A stretch of DNA of 64,000 nt from Bathymodiolus brooksi (Eukaryota > Mollusca > Bivalvia > Mytilida > Modiolidae), in contig OY804579.1 of NCBI GenBank assembly GCA_963680875.1, positions 30,365,804 through 30,429,803 of the forward strand, in the 5' to 3' direction. Under the pieces are notes generated by a model. It had not been told where the DNA came from. It saw only the letters and a program-made list of their open reading frames with translations, and made no database searches. This document shows positions 9,882 to 20,667 of this stretch, piece after piece. Position numbers and translations under genes: made by a program. Each line of letters starts with the position of its first letter. Positions within the stretch are counted from its first letter, which is position 1.

Positions 9882-11520
9882 TTTAGCTCACCTGGCCTTT
9901 AGGCCATGTGAGCTATTGTCATCACTTTTCGTCCGTCGTCCGTCCGTCAACATTTCACATTTTAATCTTCTCCTCAGAAACCACTGGGCCAATTGCAACC
10001 AAACTTTGGTGGAATGGTCCTTGGATGGCCCCCTTTCAAAATTGTGTCCGGTGATCCCGACTTCCAACCAAGATGGCCGCCAAGCTCAAAATAGAAAAAA
10101 GGGGGGATGAAATTTTAATTTTCCATTGCTGCTTTAGTGTAAGTCAAAATGAGCTGAAATTTTAACTGCAGCTACATGGCAAGAAGTAGTTTAGCATATA
10201 TTCCGGGTTTTTCTGTGAAATTTTTCTTTCAGCCGAGATATACCGATTATGCAAATTAGGCATATTTTGATAAAAGATCACATTTAAATCTTCTCCTCTG
10301 AAACCGCTGAACCAAATTAAACCAAACCTGGCAGGATGGGACCCTTTCAAAATTGTGTCCGACAGCCCCGCCCTCCATTCAAGATGGCCGCTGTTACTAA
10401 AAATAGAAATTTCTTCAAATGGCCAAAACTGCTCTATTTTAAGCCAGAATGTGCCCAAATTTGAACTGTATAAGCATAATGATGAGCTTTTCAGCATGTA
10501 TGACAGGATTTTTTATGAACTTTGAACTTTTGCCGATTTTGACTGATTATGCAAATTAGAAAAAAGGGGGGATGAAATTTTTAAAAAAATCTTCTCCTCT
10601 GAAACTACTGAGCCAATCTCAACCAAACTTTGCTGAAATGATTCTTGGATGGCCCCCTTCCAAAATTGTGTCCGGTGATCCCGACTTCCAACCAAGATGG
10701 CCGCCAAGCTCAAAATAGAAAAAAGGGGGGATGAAATTTTAATTGTCCATTGCTGCTATAGTGTAAGTCAAAATGAGCTGAAATTTTAACTGCAGCTACA
10801 TGGCAAGAAGTAGTTTAGCATATATTCCGGGTTTCTTTCAGCCGATATATACCGATTATGCAAATTAGGCATATTTTGATAAAAGATCGCATTTAAGTCT
10901 TCTCCTCTGAAACCGCTGAACCAAATTAAACCAAACCTGGCAGGGATGGTCCCTGGGTGGTTCCCTTTCAAAATTGTGTCCGACAGTCCCGCCCTCCATT
11001 CAAGATGGCTGCTGTTACTAAAAATAGAAATTTCTTCAATTGTCCATTGCTGCTTTAGTATAAGTCAAAATGAGCTCAAATTTGAACTGCAGCTACATGG
11101 CAAGGAGTAGTTTAGCAGATTTTCGGGTGGTTTTTTTGAAATTTTTCTTTCAGCCGATTTATACCGATTATTCAAATTAGGCATATTTTGATAAAAGATC
11201 ACATTTAAATCTTCTCCTCTGAAACCGCTGAACCAAATTTGTGTCTGGTGGTCCCGCCCTCTGACCAAGATGGCTGCACAGCTGTACTTAGTTTAACATA
11301 GGACCCTATGGGAAATTCACATAAAAACCATCTTGTCTGGAACCAGTAGCTCAATTAAAACCAAACTTTGATGGAATAGTCATTGGATGGTCCTCTTCCA
11401 AAATGGTGTCCGGCAGTTGCGCTCTCCCGCCAAGATGACCGCCACAGTGCAGTTGCGTTGTTATTGAAAGCAGCTTTGATCCAGGTGAGCGATTACAGGC
11501 TCCTGGGAGCCTCTGGTTAA
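9882..11520 (+). mobile_element. 'AGCTCACC' hairpin repeat, complete copy
   Basis: Starts with the hairpin TAGCTCACCTGGCC-ttta-GGCCATGTGAGCTA and CGTCCGTCGTCCGTCCGTC. It ends with CAGGTGAGCGATTACAGGCT...CTCTGGTTA. The opening AGCTCACCTG and the closing CAGGTGAGC are inverted. The body contains an internal tandem duplication with a 624-bp offset (CTTCCAACCAAGATGGCCGC at 10061 and 10685) and further partial units. Each unit has TCTTCTCCTCTGAAAC, AAAATTGTGTCCG and CAAGATGGCYGCY in that order. No long ORF is seen. It lies in the last intron of the NOL11-like gene. Confidence 0.75.
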
Positions 11521-12131
11521 GTAATGGTGATACAAAGTAAGTGTTACAATACCTGTTTCTACCTTTACTTGTCCGCCATGACACCTTACATAGATTCTCG
11601 CGATGGGCGGCCCCTATCCATATATGGTTCACAATGCCAAATATGGAAAACTTTTACTACGATTTTACGGCAATGGATCCAAATAAGGATATCTCCAAAA
11701 CGAGGCAAGTGCACGTGAAATAGCAACTTGTAAACAAAATGTCGGACAGAAAGAAGATTTCATGCATTCAAATTTTCAGATGGATATAAGTCTACCATGG
11801 ATTGATGCAGCGTTTACTTAACACCTCAAGGTTTACCAAAATATATTTATTTTTCCAACCACTTACAACGGAATTAGGACAAAAAACCACCCGGTGTGAA
11901 TCCCTCCGGGTGCTGCTCCCATACGTTGAATGGGACCGATTCGTAAATCAGAGTGGCGATTCCGTCGAACAAGACATCAATTTAGTGTGGTCCTATCTAG
12001 AAAAAATCTCATGCTTTTAGCCAGTCAGATAAAAGAAATATTTAGTCATGTAATAAATCCTGATATTGCCCTCCGCCCTCCATATCAGTAACTGTTAAAT
12101 AAATAATCGGGCCTTTTGTTTTTATTTTCAG
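11521..12131. other. Intronic sequence, no feature recognised
   Basis: No tandem repeat or mobile-element signature was recognised. A short open stretch at about 11632-11722 is not supported by splice or family evidence. The end is the pyrimidine-rich acceptor TTTTATTTTCAG for the exon at 12132. Confidence 0.5.
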
Positions 12132-12254
12132 GTTAAATTTTATGATGATCTGTTAAGTTTAGATGTTTTATTACAACAACTGAAGTCTAGATGTGCAATA
12201 CCTCAGAACAAAATGGTGGGACAGTATTGTATAGAGGTTCTACATATTTTATAA
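12132..12254 (+). CDS. NOL11: NOL11-like gene, terminal exon
   Basis: A 40-codon exon plus TAA (VKFYDDLLSLDVLLQQLKSR, CAIPQNKMVGQ, YCIEVLHIL), preceded by TTTTATTTTCAG and in phase 0. The ending tyr-cys-ile-glu-val-leu matches the characteristic C-terminal end of NOL11 as I recall it. The stop codon overlaps an AATAAA at 12254-12259, with another at 12287-12292, so the 3' UTR is very short. The three exons are co-linear, in the same phase and intact. What else it could be: another conserved helical nucleolar protein. Confidence 0.65.
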   Translation, partial: VKFYDDLLSLDVLLQQLKSRCAIPQNKMVGQYCIEVLHIL

Positions 12255-12292
12255 ATAAACTCTATTATTGTATCCTTGTTCATTTTAATAAA
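12254..12292 (+). terminator. Polyadenylation signals of the NOL11-like gene
   Basis: AATAAA at 12254-12259 overlaps the stop codon and a second AATAAA lies at 12287-12292. The second is better placed for a usable 3' UTR and marks the likely transcript end near 12.31 kb. Confidence 0.6.
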
Positions 12293-12334
12293 CTCAAGGT
12301 CAATATCAAGACCTTATAAAGTCTATTGTAATAG

Positions 12335-12400
12335 TGGTTTATTTATGGTGTTTAACACCACTTTCAACAATATTTCAGTTATATCATGGTGGTTACTGTA
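12335..12400 (-). mobile_element. SINE 3' fragment, minus strand
   Basis: GGTGTTTAACACCACTTTCA and TTTCAGTTATATCATGGTGG are the reverse complement of the SINE 3' domain seen at 9056-9249. Only about 65 bp remain. Confidence 0.6.
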
Positions 12401-12444
12401 ATAGTAGATATATCTTTATTCTCACAGGATCTGTACTTCAAACA

Positions 12445-12790
12445 GTTTTTATTAGATCACCTGACCCATCATGTGAGGTATTGTCATCACACTGTGACAG
12501 TCTTTCTTGTCCATTTTTTTCCATTTCAATCTTCTTGTATGAAACTAATTGGCCCATTGGTTTATCACTCATCAGTAGGAATGTTCATAGGATGGCCCTC
12601 TACAAAGTTTATGAGTTTTTTTTTCTTGTCAGAAATCCACAGCAGAAATAAGAGGTCCAAAGGTGCCAAAAATGATGATTCCTGTTTTTTGCATGTGGAC
12701 TATTTATTTTTCAACAAATTCTGATGATTGTTTTTCTTTATGATTCCTAATGAAATTTTCTGTCTATTTCATACAGAAATCACCTTTACT
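12445..12790 (+). mobile_element. Diverged 'AGCTCACC'-type copy
   Basis: AGATCACCTGACCCATCATGTGAGGTATTG has the layout of the AGCTCACCTG hairpin head with several changes. TGTCATCACAC and TTCTTGTATGAAACTAATTG follow in the expected order. No 3' terminus was found before the next hairpin head. Confidence 0.5.
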
Positions 12791-12796
12791 GTTATG

Positions 12797-13023
12797 GTTT
12801 CTCGGAAACATAGTTTGGGAGACATATTGTGTTTGCTCCGTTTCTTATTATTATGGCTCCCAAACGAAGTTTGTGAGACATATTGTTTTTGCTCTGTTTC
12901 TTATTATTATTATTATTATTATGGCTCCCAAACGTAGTTTGTGAGACATATTACTTCTGCTCTGTTTCTTATTATTATTACATCACCCCGACTTTTGTCG
13001 TGTGATGTATTGTTATTCTACTT
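12797..13023 (+). repeat. Run of serial hairpin heads with (TTA)n linkers
   Basis: Four heads follow each other: a partial GTTTGGGAGACATATTG (about 12811), GGCTCCCAAACGAAGTTTGTGAGAC (about 12855), GGCTCCCAAACGTAGTTTGTGAGAC (about 12923), and an unrelated hairpin CATCACCCCGAC-ttt-GTCGTGTGATG (about 12981). The linkers are TTGCTCTGTTTCTTATTATT. The AGCTCACC element at 13024 starts right after. This looks like nested or serial insertion into the (TTA)n tract of the preceding element. Confidence 0.75.
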
Positions 13024-14665
13024 TTTAGCTCACCTGGCCATAGGCCATGTGAGCTTTTGTCATGGGTAAGCGTCCGTCGTCCGTCCGTCCGTTAGCTTTT
13101 CACATTTAAATCTTCTTCTCTGAAACCGCTGAACAGATTTCAACCAAACTTGCCAGAAATGTTCACTGGATGGTCCTCTACCAGATTTGTGTTTTTGGTG
13201 CTGATTTGAAATCCAACATGGCTGCCAGGGTCCATAATGTGTTCTCATTGGCTGAAATTTTAAAAATCTTCTTGTCAGAAACCACTAAGTCAATTGAATT
13301 GTGACTTTGCAGGAATGATCATTGGGTGGTCCTGTACTAAAATTGTGATTCGTTTGCCGATCGGAAATTCAAGATGGTCGCCATGACTCGACTTAGTTTA
13401 ACATTGAACCCTATGGGAATTTCACATTTTCATCTTTTTTTCTGAAACCACAAAACAGATTTGAACCAAACTTGGCAGAAATGTTCATTGGATGGTCATA
13501 TACAAGATTTTTGTTTTTGGCGCTGATCGGAAATCCAACATGGCTGCCAGGGCCCATAATGTGTTCTGATTGGTCGAAATTTTAAAAATTTTCTTGTTAG
13601 AAACCACTAAGCCAATTGAATTGTGACTTTGCAGGAATGATCATTGGGTGGTCCTGTACTAAACTTGTGAATCGTTTGCCGATCGGAAATTCAAGGTGGC
13701 CTCCATGACTCGACTTAGTTTAACATAGGACCCATGGTAATTTCACATTTTCATCTTTTTTTCTGAAACCACATAACAGATTTGAATCAAACTTGGCAGA
13801 AATGTTCATTGTATGGTCATATACAAGATTTTTGTTTTTGGTGCTGATCGGAAATCCAACATGGCTGCCAGGGCCCATAATGTATTCTGATTGGTCGAAA
13901 TTTTAAAAATCTTCTTGTTAGAAACCACTAAGCCAATTGAATTGTGGCTTTGCAGGAATGATCATTGGGTGGTCCTGTACTAAATTTGTGAATCGTTTGC
14001 TGATCGGAAATTCAAGATGGCCACCATGACTCGACTTAATTTTAACATAGGACCCTATGGAAAAAATATTTAAAAGTCTTCTCCTCTGAAACCAGTAAGT
14101 CAGTTTAAAGCAAACATGGCATGAATGGTCCTTAGGTGGTCAACTTTCAAAATTATGTCCTGTGACCCCGACCTCCATCCAAGATGGCCACCATCAGCAA
14201 ACATATTTTTAACATAGGACCCTATGGGAAAAATGTTTAAAAAAAATTTCCTCTGAAATCAGTAAGCCAATTTAAAGCAAACATGGCATGAATGGTCCTT
14301 AAATGGTCAACTTTCAAAATTATATCCAGTGACCCAAAACTCCATCCAAGATGGCCACCATCAGTGGACATAGTTTTAACATAGGACCCTATGGGAAAAT
14401 TGTTTAAAAGTCTTCTCTTCTGAAACCAGTCGGCCAATTTAAAGCAAACATGGCATGGATGGTCCTTGGGTAGTATACTTTCAAAATTGTGTCCGGTGAC
14501 CACGACCTCCATCCAAGATGGCTGCCATGAGCAGACATAGTTTTAACATAGAACCCTATGGCAGTATGGGATTTGAATAGTAACTTAGATGTATTCGGCA
14601 TGCAGACATTCTTAAGAGGACTTATTTATGTCAGGTGAGCGATACAGGCTCACCTGAGCCTCTAG
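13024..14665 (+). mobile_element. 'AGCTCACC' hairpin repeat, complete copy with two unit arrays
   Basis: Head TTTAGCTCACCTGGCC-ata-GGCCATGTGAGCT with CGTCCGTCGTCCGTCCGTCC; tail CAGGTGAGCGATACAGGCTC then ACCTGAGCCTCTAGTT. The body has three units of about 323 bp (GAAACCACTAAG at about 13279, 13600 and 13921) and then about four units of about 166 bp (AACATAGGACCCTATGG at about 14043, 14209, 14375, 14543). Each unit bears a CCAACATGGCTGCC or CAAGATGGCCACC motif. No coding region is present. Confidence 0.75.
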
Positions 14666-16017
14666 TTCACTATTATTATTATTCTTCTTCTTCCACACAT
14701 TTTTGTCTGCTCGATTTCTCGGAGATGCCTGGATCAAACTTTATGAAACCTTGTAGGAATATCACATGCCATGTGAAGTTGTGCTTTTAAGAGTTGATTT
14801 TTTCAAAATGGCTGCCGTTGCCATGGAAACAGCCAAAATGCTAAAAAATTGAAAAACACAAAAATTATCATAGCAGGTTACTCGCCAAACAGAAATTGAT
14901 GAAACTTGATAGGAACAACATCCACATCTAGTGGAACGAGATAAGCCAAAAAAATCGGAATCGGTTGGACAAACTTTGCCGCAGCTGCCATGGAAACAAA
15001 AAAGGGGGGGATTTAAAAAATATTTGGATTCCTTTCATGAAACTTTGTAGGAATATCCACCGTAGTGTGTGGCAGCTTTTGGGGGTTGAAAAAATTCAAA
15101 ATGGCGGCTGTTGCCATGGTAACCAAGGTGCAAAAAATGTTAAATTCACTCCGTACAGCGGATCCTTTTGAAACTTGACACAAAAATAGATCATCACTCA
15201 AAGTTGTGCTCTTTGTTTTTAAAATTTTCAAAATGGCTGCCAATATAAAATCTAAATAAATTGTTAAAAATTCAAAAATGAAAAGATTTCAATGGAAGTT
15301 GTGCCTTTAGGTGTTGATTTTTTCAAAATGGCTGCCATTGCCATGGAAACGGCCATAATGCTAAAAAATGGAAAAAACACAAAAATGATCACAGCAGGTT
15401 ACTCGCCGAACAGAAATTGATGAAACTTGATAGGAACAACATCCACATCTAGTGGAACGAGATAAGCCAAATATATCGGAATCAGTTGGACAAAGTTTGC
15501 CGCAGTTGCCATGGAAACAAAAACGGGGGGATTAATTTTTTTTTTTTTGTTCCTTTCATCAAACTTCATGAAACTTTGTAGGAATATCCACTGTAGTGTT
15601 TGGCAGCTTTTGGGGGTTGAAAAAATTCAAAATGGCAGCCGTTGCCATGGTAACCCAAGGTGCAAAAAATGTTAAATTCACTCCGTACAGCGGATCCTTT
15701 TGAAACTTGACACAAAAATAGATCATCACTCAAAGTTGTGCTCTGTTTTTAAAATTTTCAAAATGGCTGCCAATATAAAATCAAAATGAATTGTTAAAAA
15801 TTCAAAAATGAAAAGATTTCAATGGAAATGGATATTTACAGGGAGTAAGACATACTGCAGCATATGGCGTCCATTTTGGTTTGCTATGGTGGCCATTTTG
15901 AATCCAAAATGGCCACCAAAATACAAAAATCCTCCGATTTGGGAAAAATTTGGTTTCCAAGTAGATTTTCTTCTTGCAAATTGATATCCATCATCGTTTT
16001 TGGAATTGGGAGCCATT
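14666..16017 (+). mobile_element. 'Bird-less' hairpin family body (TTCTCGGA units), head disrupted
   Basis: Begins with TATTATTATTATTCTTCTTC and TTCCACACATTTTTGTCTGC, the linker normally found behind a hairpin head; the AGCTCACC element appears to have landed in or next to that head. The body has a duplicated block of about 540 bp (CATCCACATCTAGTGGAACG at about 14919 and 15439) with GCCATGGAAAC motifs. It ends at the AATGATCCTTCAGATCAT hairpin (16015-16032). No ORF of interest. Confidence 0.55.
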
Positions 16018-16680
16018 AATGATCCTTCAGATCATATCATTTCTTGTTATTATTATTATTATTCTTATTATTCCACTTTTTTCTTCCGCATCAATTTTGT
16101 CCGGCACGTTTCTCGGAAACTGTACAGTGGATCCTTTTTAAATTTGACACAAAAATAGATCATCACTCAAAGTTGTGCACTTAGTTTTTTAAATTTTCAA
16201 AATGGCCGTCAATATAAAAATTTTAAAATTCAAAAATGAAAAGATTTCAAAGGAAATGGATATTTACAGGCAGTAAGACATGCTGCACCATATGGTGACC
16301 ATTTTGGTTTGCTATGGTGGCCATTTTGAATCCAAAATGGCCACCAAAATACAAAAATCCTCCGATTTGGAGGAAATTTGGTTTCCAAGTAGATTATGAT
16401 GTTGCGAATTGATATCCATTGTTGGTCTGCTATGGTGGCCATTTTGAATCCAAAATGGCCACCAAAATACAAACATCCTCCGATTTGGGTAAAATTTGGT
16501 TTCCAAGTAGATTATGATGTTGCGAATTGATATCCATCATTTGGTTTGCTATGGCAGCCATTTTGAATCCAAAATGGCCTCCAAAATACAAAAATCCCCC
16601 GATTTGGAAAACATTTGGTTTCCAAGTAGATTTTGTTCTTGTGAATTGATATCCGTCATAGTTTTTGGAATTGGGAGCCA
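16018..16680 (+). mobile_element. 'TGATCTTCAGATCA' hairpin-headed repeat, copy 1
   Basis: Head TGATCCTTCAGATCATATCA then TTTCTTG and (TTA)n. The body contains a unit of about 117 bp repeated three times, at about 16316, 16434 and 16551. Each unit starts with GGTGGCCATTTTG-aatc-CAAAATGGCCACC (one diverged), a perfect 13-bp hairpin in two of the three. Confidence 0.65.
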
Positions 16681-17720
16681 TTAATGATCTTCAGATCATA
16701 TCATTTCTTGTTATTATTATTCTTTTTCTTTCTTTCTTTCTTCCGCCAAAAGTTTATCCGACACATTTCTCGGGGACTACTGAACGGAAATCAATGAAAC
16801 TTCACAGGAATATTAACCACTATGAGTAGATGTGCAGACTACTTTCGGAATTTTCAAAATGGCCACCGTTGCCATGGGAACGGCCAAAATGCTAAAAGAT
16901 TGAAAAACACAAAAATGATCATAGCAGGTTACTTGTCAAACAACATCCACATCTAGTGGAACGAGATAAGCCAAAAAAAATCGGAATCGGTTGGACAAAC
17001 TTTGCCATGGAAACAAAAAAGGGGGATTTATAATTTTTTTGGATTCCTTTCATCGAACTTCATGAAACTTTGTAGGAATATCCACCGTAGCTTTTGGGGG
17101 GTTGATTAAAATGGTGACTGTTGCCATGGTAACCAAGGTACAAAATGGCCGCCAAATACAAAAATCCTCTGATTTGGGCGAAATTTGGTTTCTAAGTAGA
17201 TTATGATGCTGCAAATTGATATTCATCGTTGGTTTGCTATGGCGGCCATTTTGATTTTGAATCCAAAATGGCCACCAAAATAAAAAAATCCTCCGATTTG
17301 GGCGAAATTTGGTTTCCAAGTAGATTATGATGTTGCGAATTGATATCCATCGTTGGTTTGCTATGGTGGCCATTTTTAATCCAAAATGGACACAAAGTTA
17401 AAAAATCCTCCAATTTGGGCGAAATTTGGTTTCCAAGTAGATTATGATGTTGCGAATTGATATTCATCGTTGGTTTGCTATGGTGCTCGGAATTGGATGA
17501 AACTTTCCAGAAATTTTGTCTCACATGTGTACACATAATTTTGAGGCTTAGAAATTTCAGAATGGCCGCCGTTGTCACAAAAAACGTGAAAAATTCTCGG
17601 AATTGGATGAAACTTAATAGAAATGTTGTATGGCATGTGTATAAATGGTTTTGAGGCTTGGAAATTTCAAAATGCCTGCTGTTGCCATGGAAACCGCAAA
17701 AACACTCAATTTAACACAAA
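16681..17720 (+). mobile_element. 'TGATCTTCAGATCA' hairpin-headed repeat, copy 2
   Basis: Head AATGATCTTCAGATCATATC, TTTCTTG, (TTA)n and (CTTT)n, then TTCTCGGGGACTACTGAACGG. The body again contains GCTATGGCGGCCATTTTG / CAAAATGGCCACC inverted blocks (about 17240-17390) and AATTGGATGAAACTT units of about 105 bp (17490, 17597). Confidence 0.6.
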
Positions 17721-18267
17721 GGTGAATAACAACCATATCTTTTCAGACTTAGTATATATGCAAATAGCTATCTAATATTTGCTTATTAATATAATAGTGT
17801 ATGACAAACATCTTTTGCATTTGATTTCATGCTAATAATATAGTCTTCTAATATCTCCATTACTGAGATGTTGTAGATGATGGCAGACAATTGAAACCAT
17901 TTTTTCGGACAACACAAGAGTTAGAATATTTTTTTCTCCACCAAAATCAGAATATTTTTTTAGAAATAAACCATAACCCCCCCCCCCTTCAAGTTAAATG
18001 GTCGTTCCCTTACTAGTTTATTGTAGCACATTGTAGGGTAACATAACAAAGAAGCCCTACTATAGACATGATAGAGTCAAAAACTGGGCTCTAATTATTT
18101 CTTGCTATGTTGTCACACTATTCATTCATACCACTAGTACTTGTATTGTTCGTTTGGGGAACATTTGTAACGCTCTGCGTTACAGTAACCAATATTTCTG
18201 ATTTGAAGTAGTTTTTTTTCCATTAAATTCCTTTTACAAATTCATATATTCATATGGAATAACAGGG
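17721..18267. other. No gene; contains an 11-C tract
   Basis: AT-rich unique-looking sequence. The only structure noticed is the poly-C at 17977-17987. Confidence 0.5.
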
Positions 18268-19566
18268 CAGGCATTGACATGGATCAATTCTTACCTGAGT
18301 AATAGAAGTCAGTGTCAACATCGGAAATATCGTATCAACCGAGAAAATTCTATCGTTTGGTGTTCCGCAAGGGTCTGTGCTGGGGCCGAAAAAATACTGC
18401 ATGTTCTCAAAGCCGATCGGGCAGATATGCAAAAGACATAATATCATTGTTATGCGGATGACACCCAAGCGTACCTAGTAATCAAACCTATTGACAATTG
18501 GATCAATATAGCTACTCGAATGGAGGCTTGTCTTAGTGACATCAGTGCATGGATGAAATTAAACATGCTTAAGCTTAATCAAGACAAGACTGAACTGATC
18601 ATTTTTACAACAAAGCAACGCACGAAGGATTTTGTCAACTGTAGTATCAGCTTCGATGGATACATTGTGAAAGAGGCATCTGTTGTGAAAAATTTAGGTG
18701 TCTTCTTCGACAAAACTCTGACTATGGAGAAACAAGTAAGTTCAGTTTCTTAGTCATGTTTTCTCCAAATACGCAAGATAGGACGTATGCGATCTTGTAT
18801 CACTGATGATGCTTGCAAAACGTTGGTCAATTCGCTAGTGATTTCATGTTTAGATTATGGAAATACGTTGTTATACGGGGTGAATGCCAGCATTCTCTCT
18901 AAACTTCAGCGAGTACAAAACACAGCTGCACGATTAATATCACGAAAACAGAAACATGAACATATCACGCCTGTCCTCGTCTCTTTACATTGGCTACCAG
19001 TACAGTATCAAATTAAATATAAGATCCTGTTATATACTTTTAAGGCACTCAACAACTTAGCACCTGTCTATCTACAAGAACTTGTGAATGCATATCAACC
19101 TACTTGAGCATTAAGATCAGAAGACTTGCAGTTGTTAAAGGCTCCACACATACGCACCAAAACCTATGGTGAACACCGATTTGACAAATCTGCCGCAACT
19201 TTATGGAACAGTCTTTCTCAAAACATTCGACATGTGCAATCAGTTGGCATTTCCAAGAAACTTTTAAAGACTCATCTTTTTAGAGCAGCTTATGGTGACA
19301 GTATTTGACTTGTACATATATGATCTTAAACTCTCTTTCTAATTATAATTATTTTTGGACATGTGCAATCAGTTGGCATTTTCTAGAAACTTGTAAAGAC
19401 TCATCATTATTTTTTTTTATTATATTTTTCAATTTTATTCTTGACTCTTTTTGCTACTTTTACTTTTGTTGATAGGATTAACATTTTATGTTTTTTGTAC
19501 AGTGCTTAGAGTAATTGTTTTATTAGATAGGCGCTTTATAAATATTGTATATTAATAATTATAATA
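18268..19566 (+). pseudogene. L2-type LINE, 3' half, decayed
   Basis: A non-LTR reverse transcriptase broken by frameshifts and stops. Recognisable pieces in order: ALTWINSYLSNRSQ (from 18268), FGVPQGSVLGP (18356-18388), CYADDTQAYL with the catalytic YADD at 18451-18462, KLNMLKLNQDKTE, VVKNLGVFFD, LDYGNTLLYG, LQRVQNTAARLI, ITPVLVSLHWLPV, ALNNLAPVYL, and AATLWNSLSQNIR to the stop at about 19306. About 20 residues are missing between VLGP and YADD. The LHWLPV and thumb signatures fit the L2 clade of the Jockey/CR1 superfamily. The 3' end GGCGCTTTATAAATATTG (about 19529) is typical of L2 tails. The element is 5' truncated and inactive. Confidence 0.85.
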
Positions 19567-20667
19567 ATATATGTAATGTACCAACAGATTTGTTGTAATT
19601 CTTACCCTGTCAAAGATATAAAGGGGCCAAAAGGCATCAATACCAAAAATTTAATTAAATGTCATGGTTTTTATTCTCCCAAACAACATTTGAAGACATG
19701 CTGTTGTTGTTTCTAATGACTCTCATAAACCTGATTTTTTTTATAGTGTGTTAGGCCTGGATACCCAGTTGATCCTTGAAAAACTGTTTTAGTGTTATAA
19801 AGGATCCAAATATGGGTTGGTTATACTGAAAATGATTCAAATACAAATATGTTGAAATCTCTCTTTAGTGAGGTTGGTGTAATTCAATCTTTAGTTTTTT
19901 TATATCATTGTTTGTACTTTTTAGCTCACCTTGCCAAAGGCAATGTGAGCTTTTGCCATCACTTGGTGTCTGTCGTACGTTAACTTTTCACATTTTAATC
20001 TTCTCCTCTGAAACCCCTTGGCCAAATGAACTGAAACTTGGTAGGAACCATCTATGGAAGGTCCTAGATTTTTGGATTAGGTGATGGGAATTAGGTGCCA
20101 TCATCAAAATAAAGATTAAAAAATGTATTTCATGATAATGATGGCTGATTAAAATTGTTTGTCATGCATTAGCTGTCAGTTGTAATATACAGGATGTAAC
20201 CAATATACAGGGAGAGCCCCTACTGTGAAGCCAACCAATTGAGATGCCATTCAATGAAAATAACAACCTGACCATATTGTTAAATAAGAATAAGAATTAG
20301 ATAAGAAATTAAAATGTATAGAAAGCAAGGATTTATATAATTAACACATTAAGTCACATTTCATTTATTTAGTTTGGGTCAGTTATCAATTAAAAAGACA
20401 AAAATGGTTTTAAAAAAAATCTGTCTAATAAATATTTACCTAAATAACGATATCATGACGTATACTAATTTCTCACCGTAAATGTATTTATTTTATTAAG
20501 ATATTTATACACATATATAAGAAAAAAGATATAAATTTATTTTTTAAGTACAAATAAATTGGAAGACGGCTTGAAAATCGAAAACGCAGAATAGTTATCT
20601 ATGTTTATAAGTCTTAGTAAAAAGAGTCTTGAACAACGTTTTTTTTCACACCAGAGATAGGTGTATT
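19567..20667. other. No gene; one truncated 'AGCTCACC' copy
   Basis: TTTAGCTCACCTTGCCAAAGGC...AATGTGAGCTTTTGCC at 19921 is the hairpin head of the AGCTCACC family. It is followed by TCTTCTCCTCTGAAACCCC and lost after about 20110. The rest is AT-rich, with nothing recognised. Confidence 0.6.

Noticed and set aside
11541..11723. 60-codon frame ending MPNMENFYYDFTAMDPNK as a first exon
   Set aside because: It lies in the last intron of the NOL11-like gene, has no matching downstream exon and belongs to no family I recognise.
14237..17578. Many 60-113 codon minus-strand frames with WWPFWIQNGHHS-type repeats
   Set aside because: They are translations of the tandem units of the hairpin-headed repeats, reading through CAAAATGGCC motifs in antisense; no gene.
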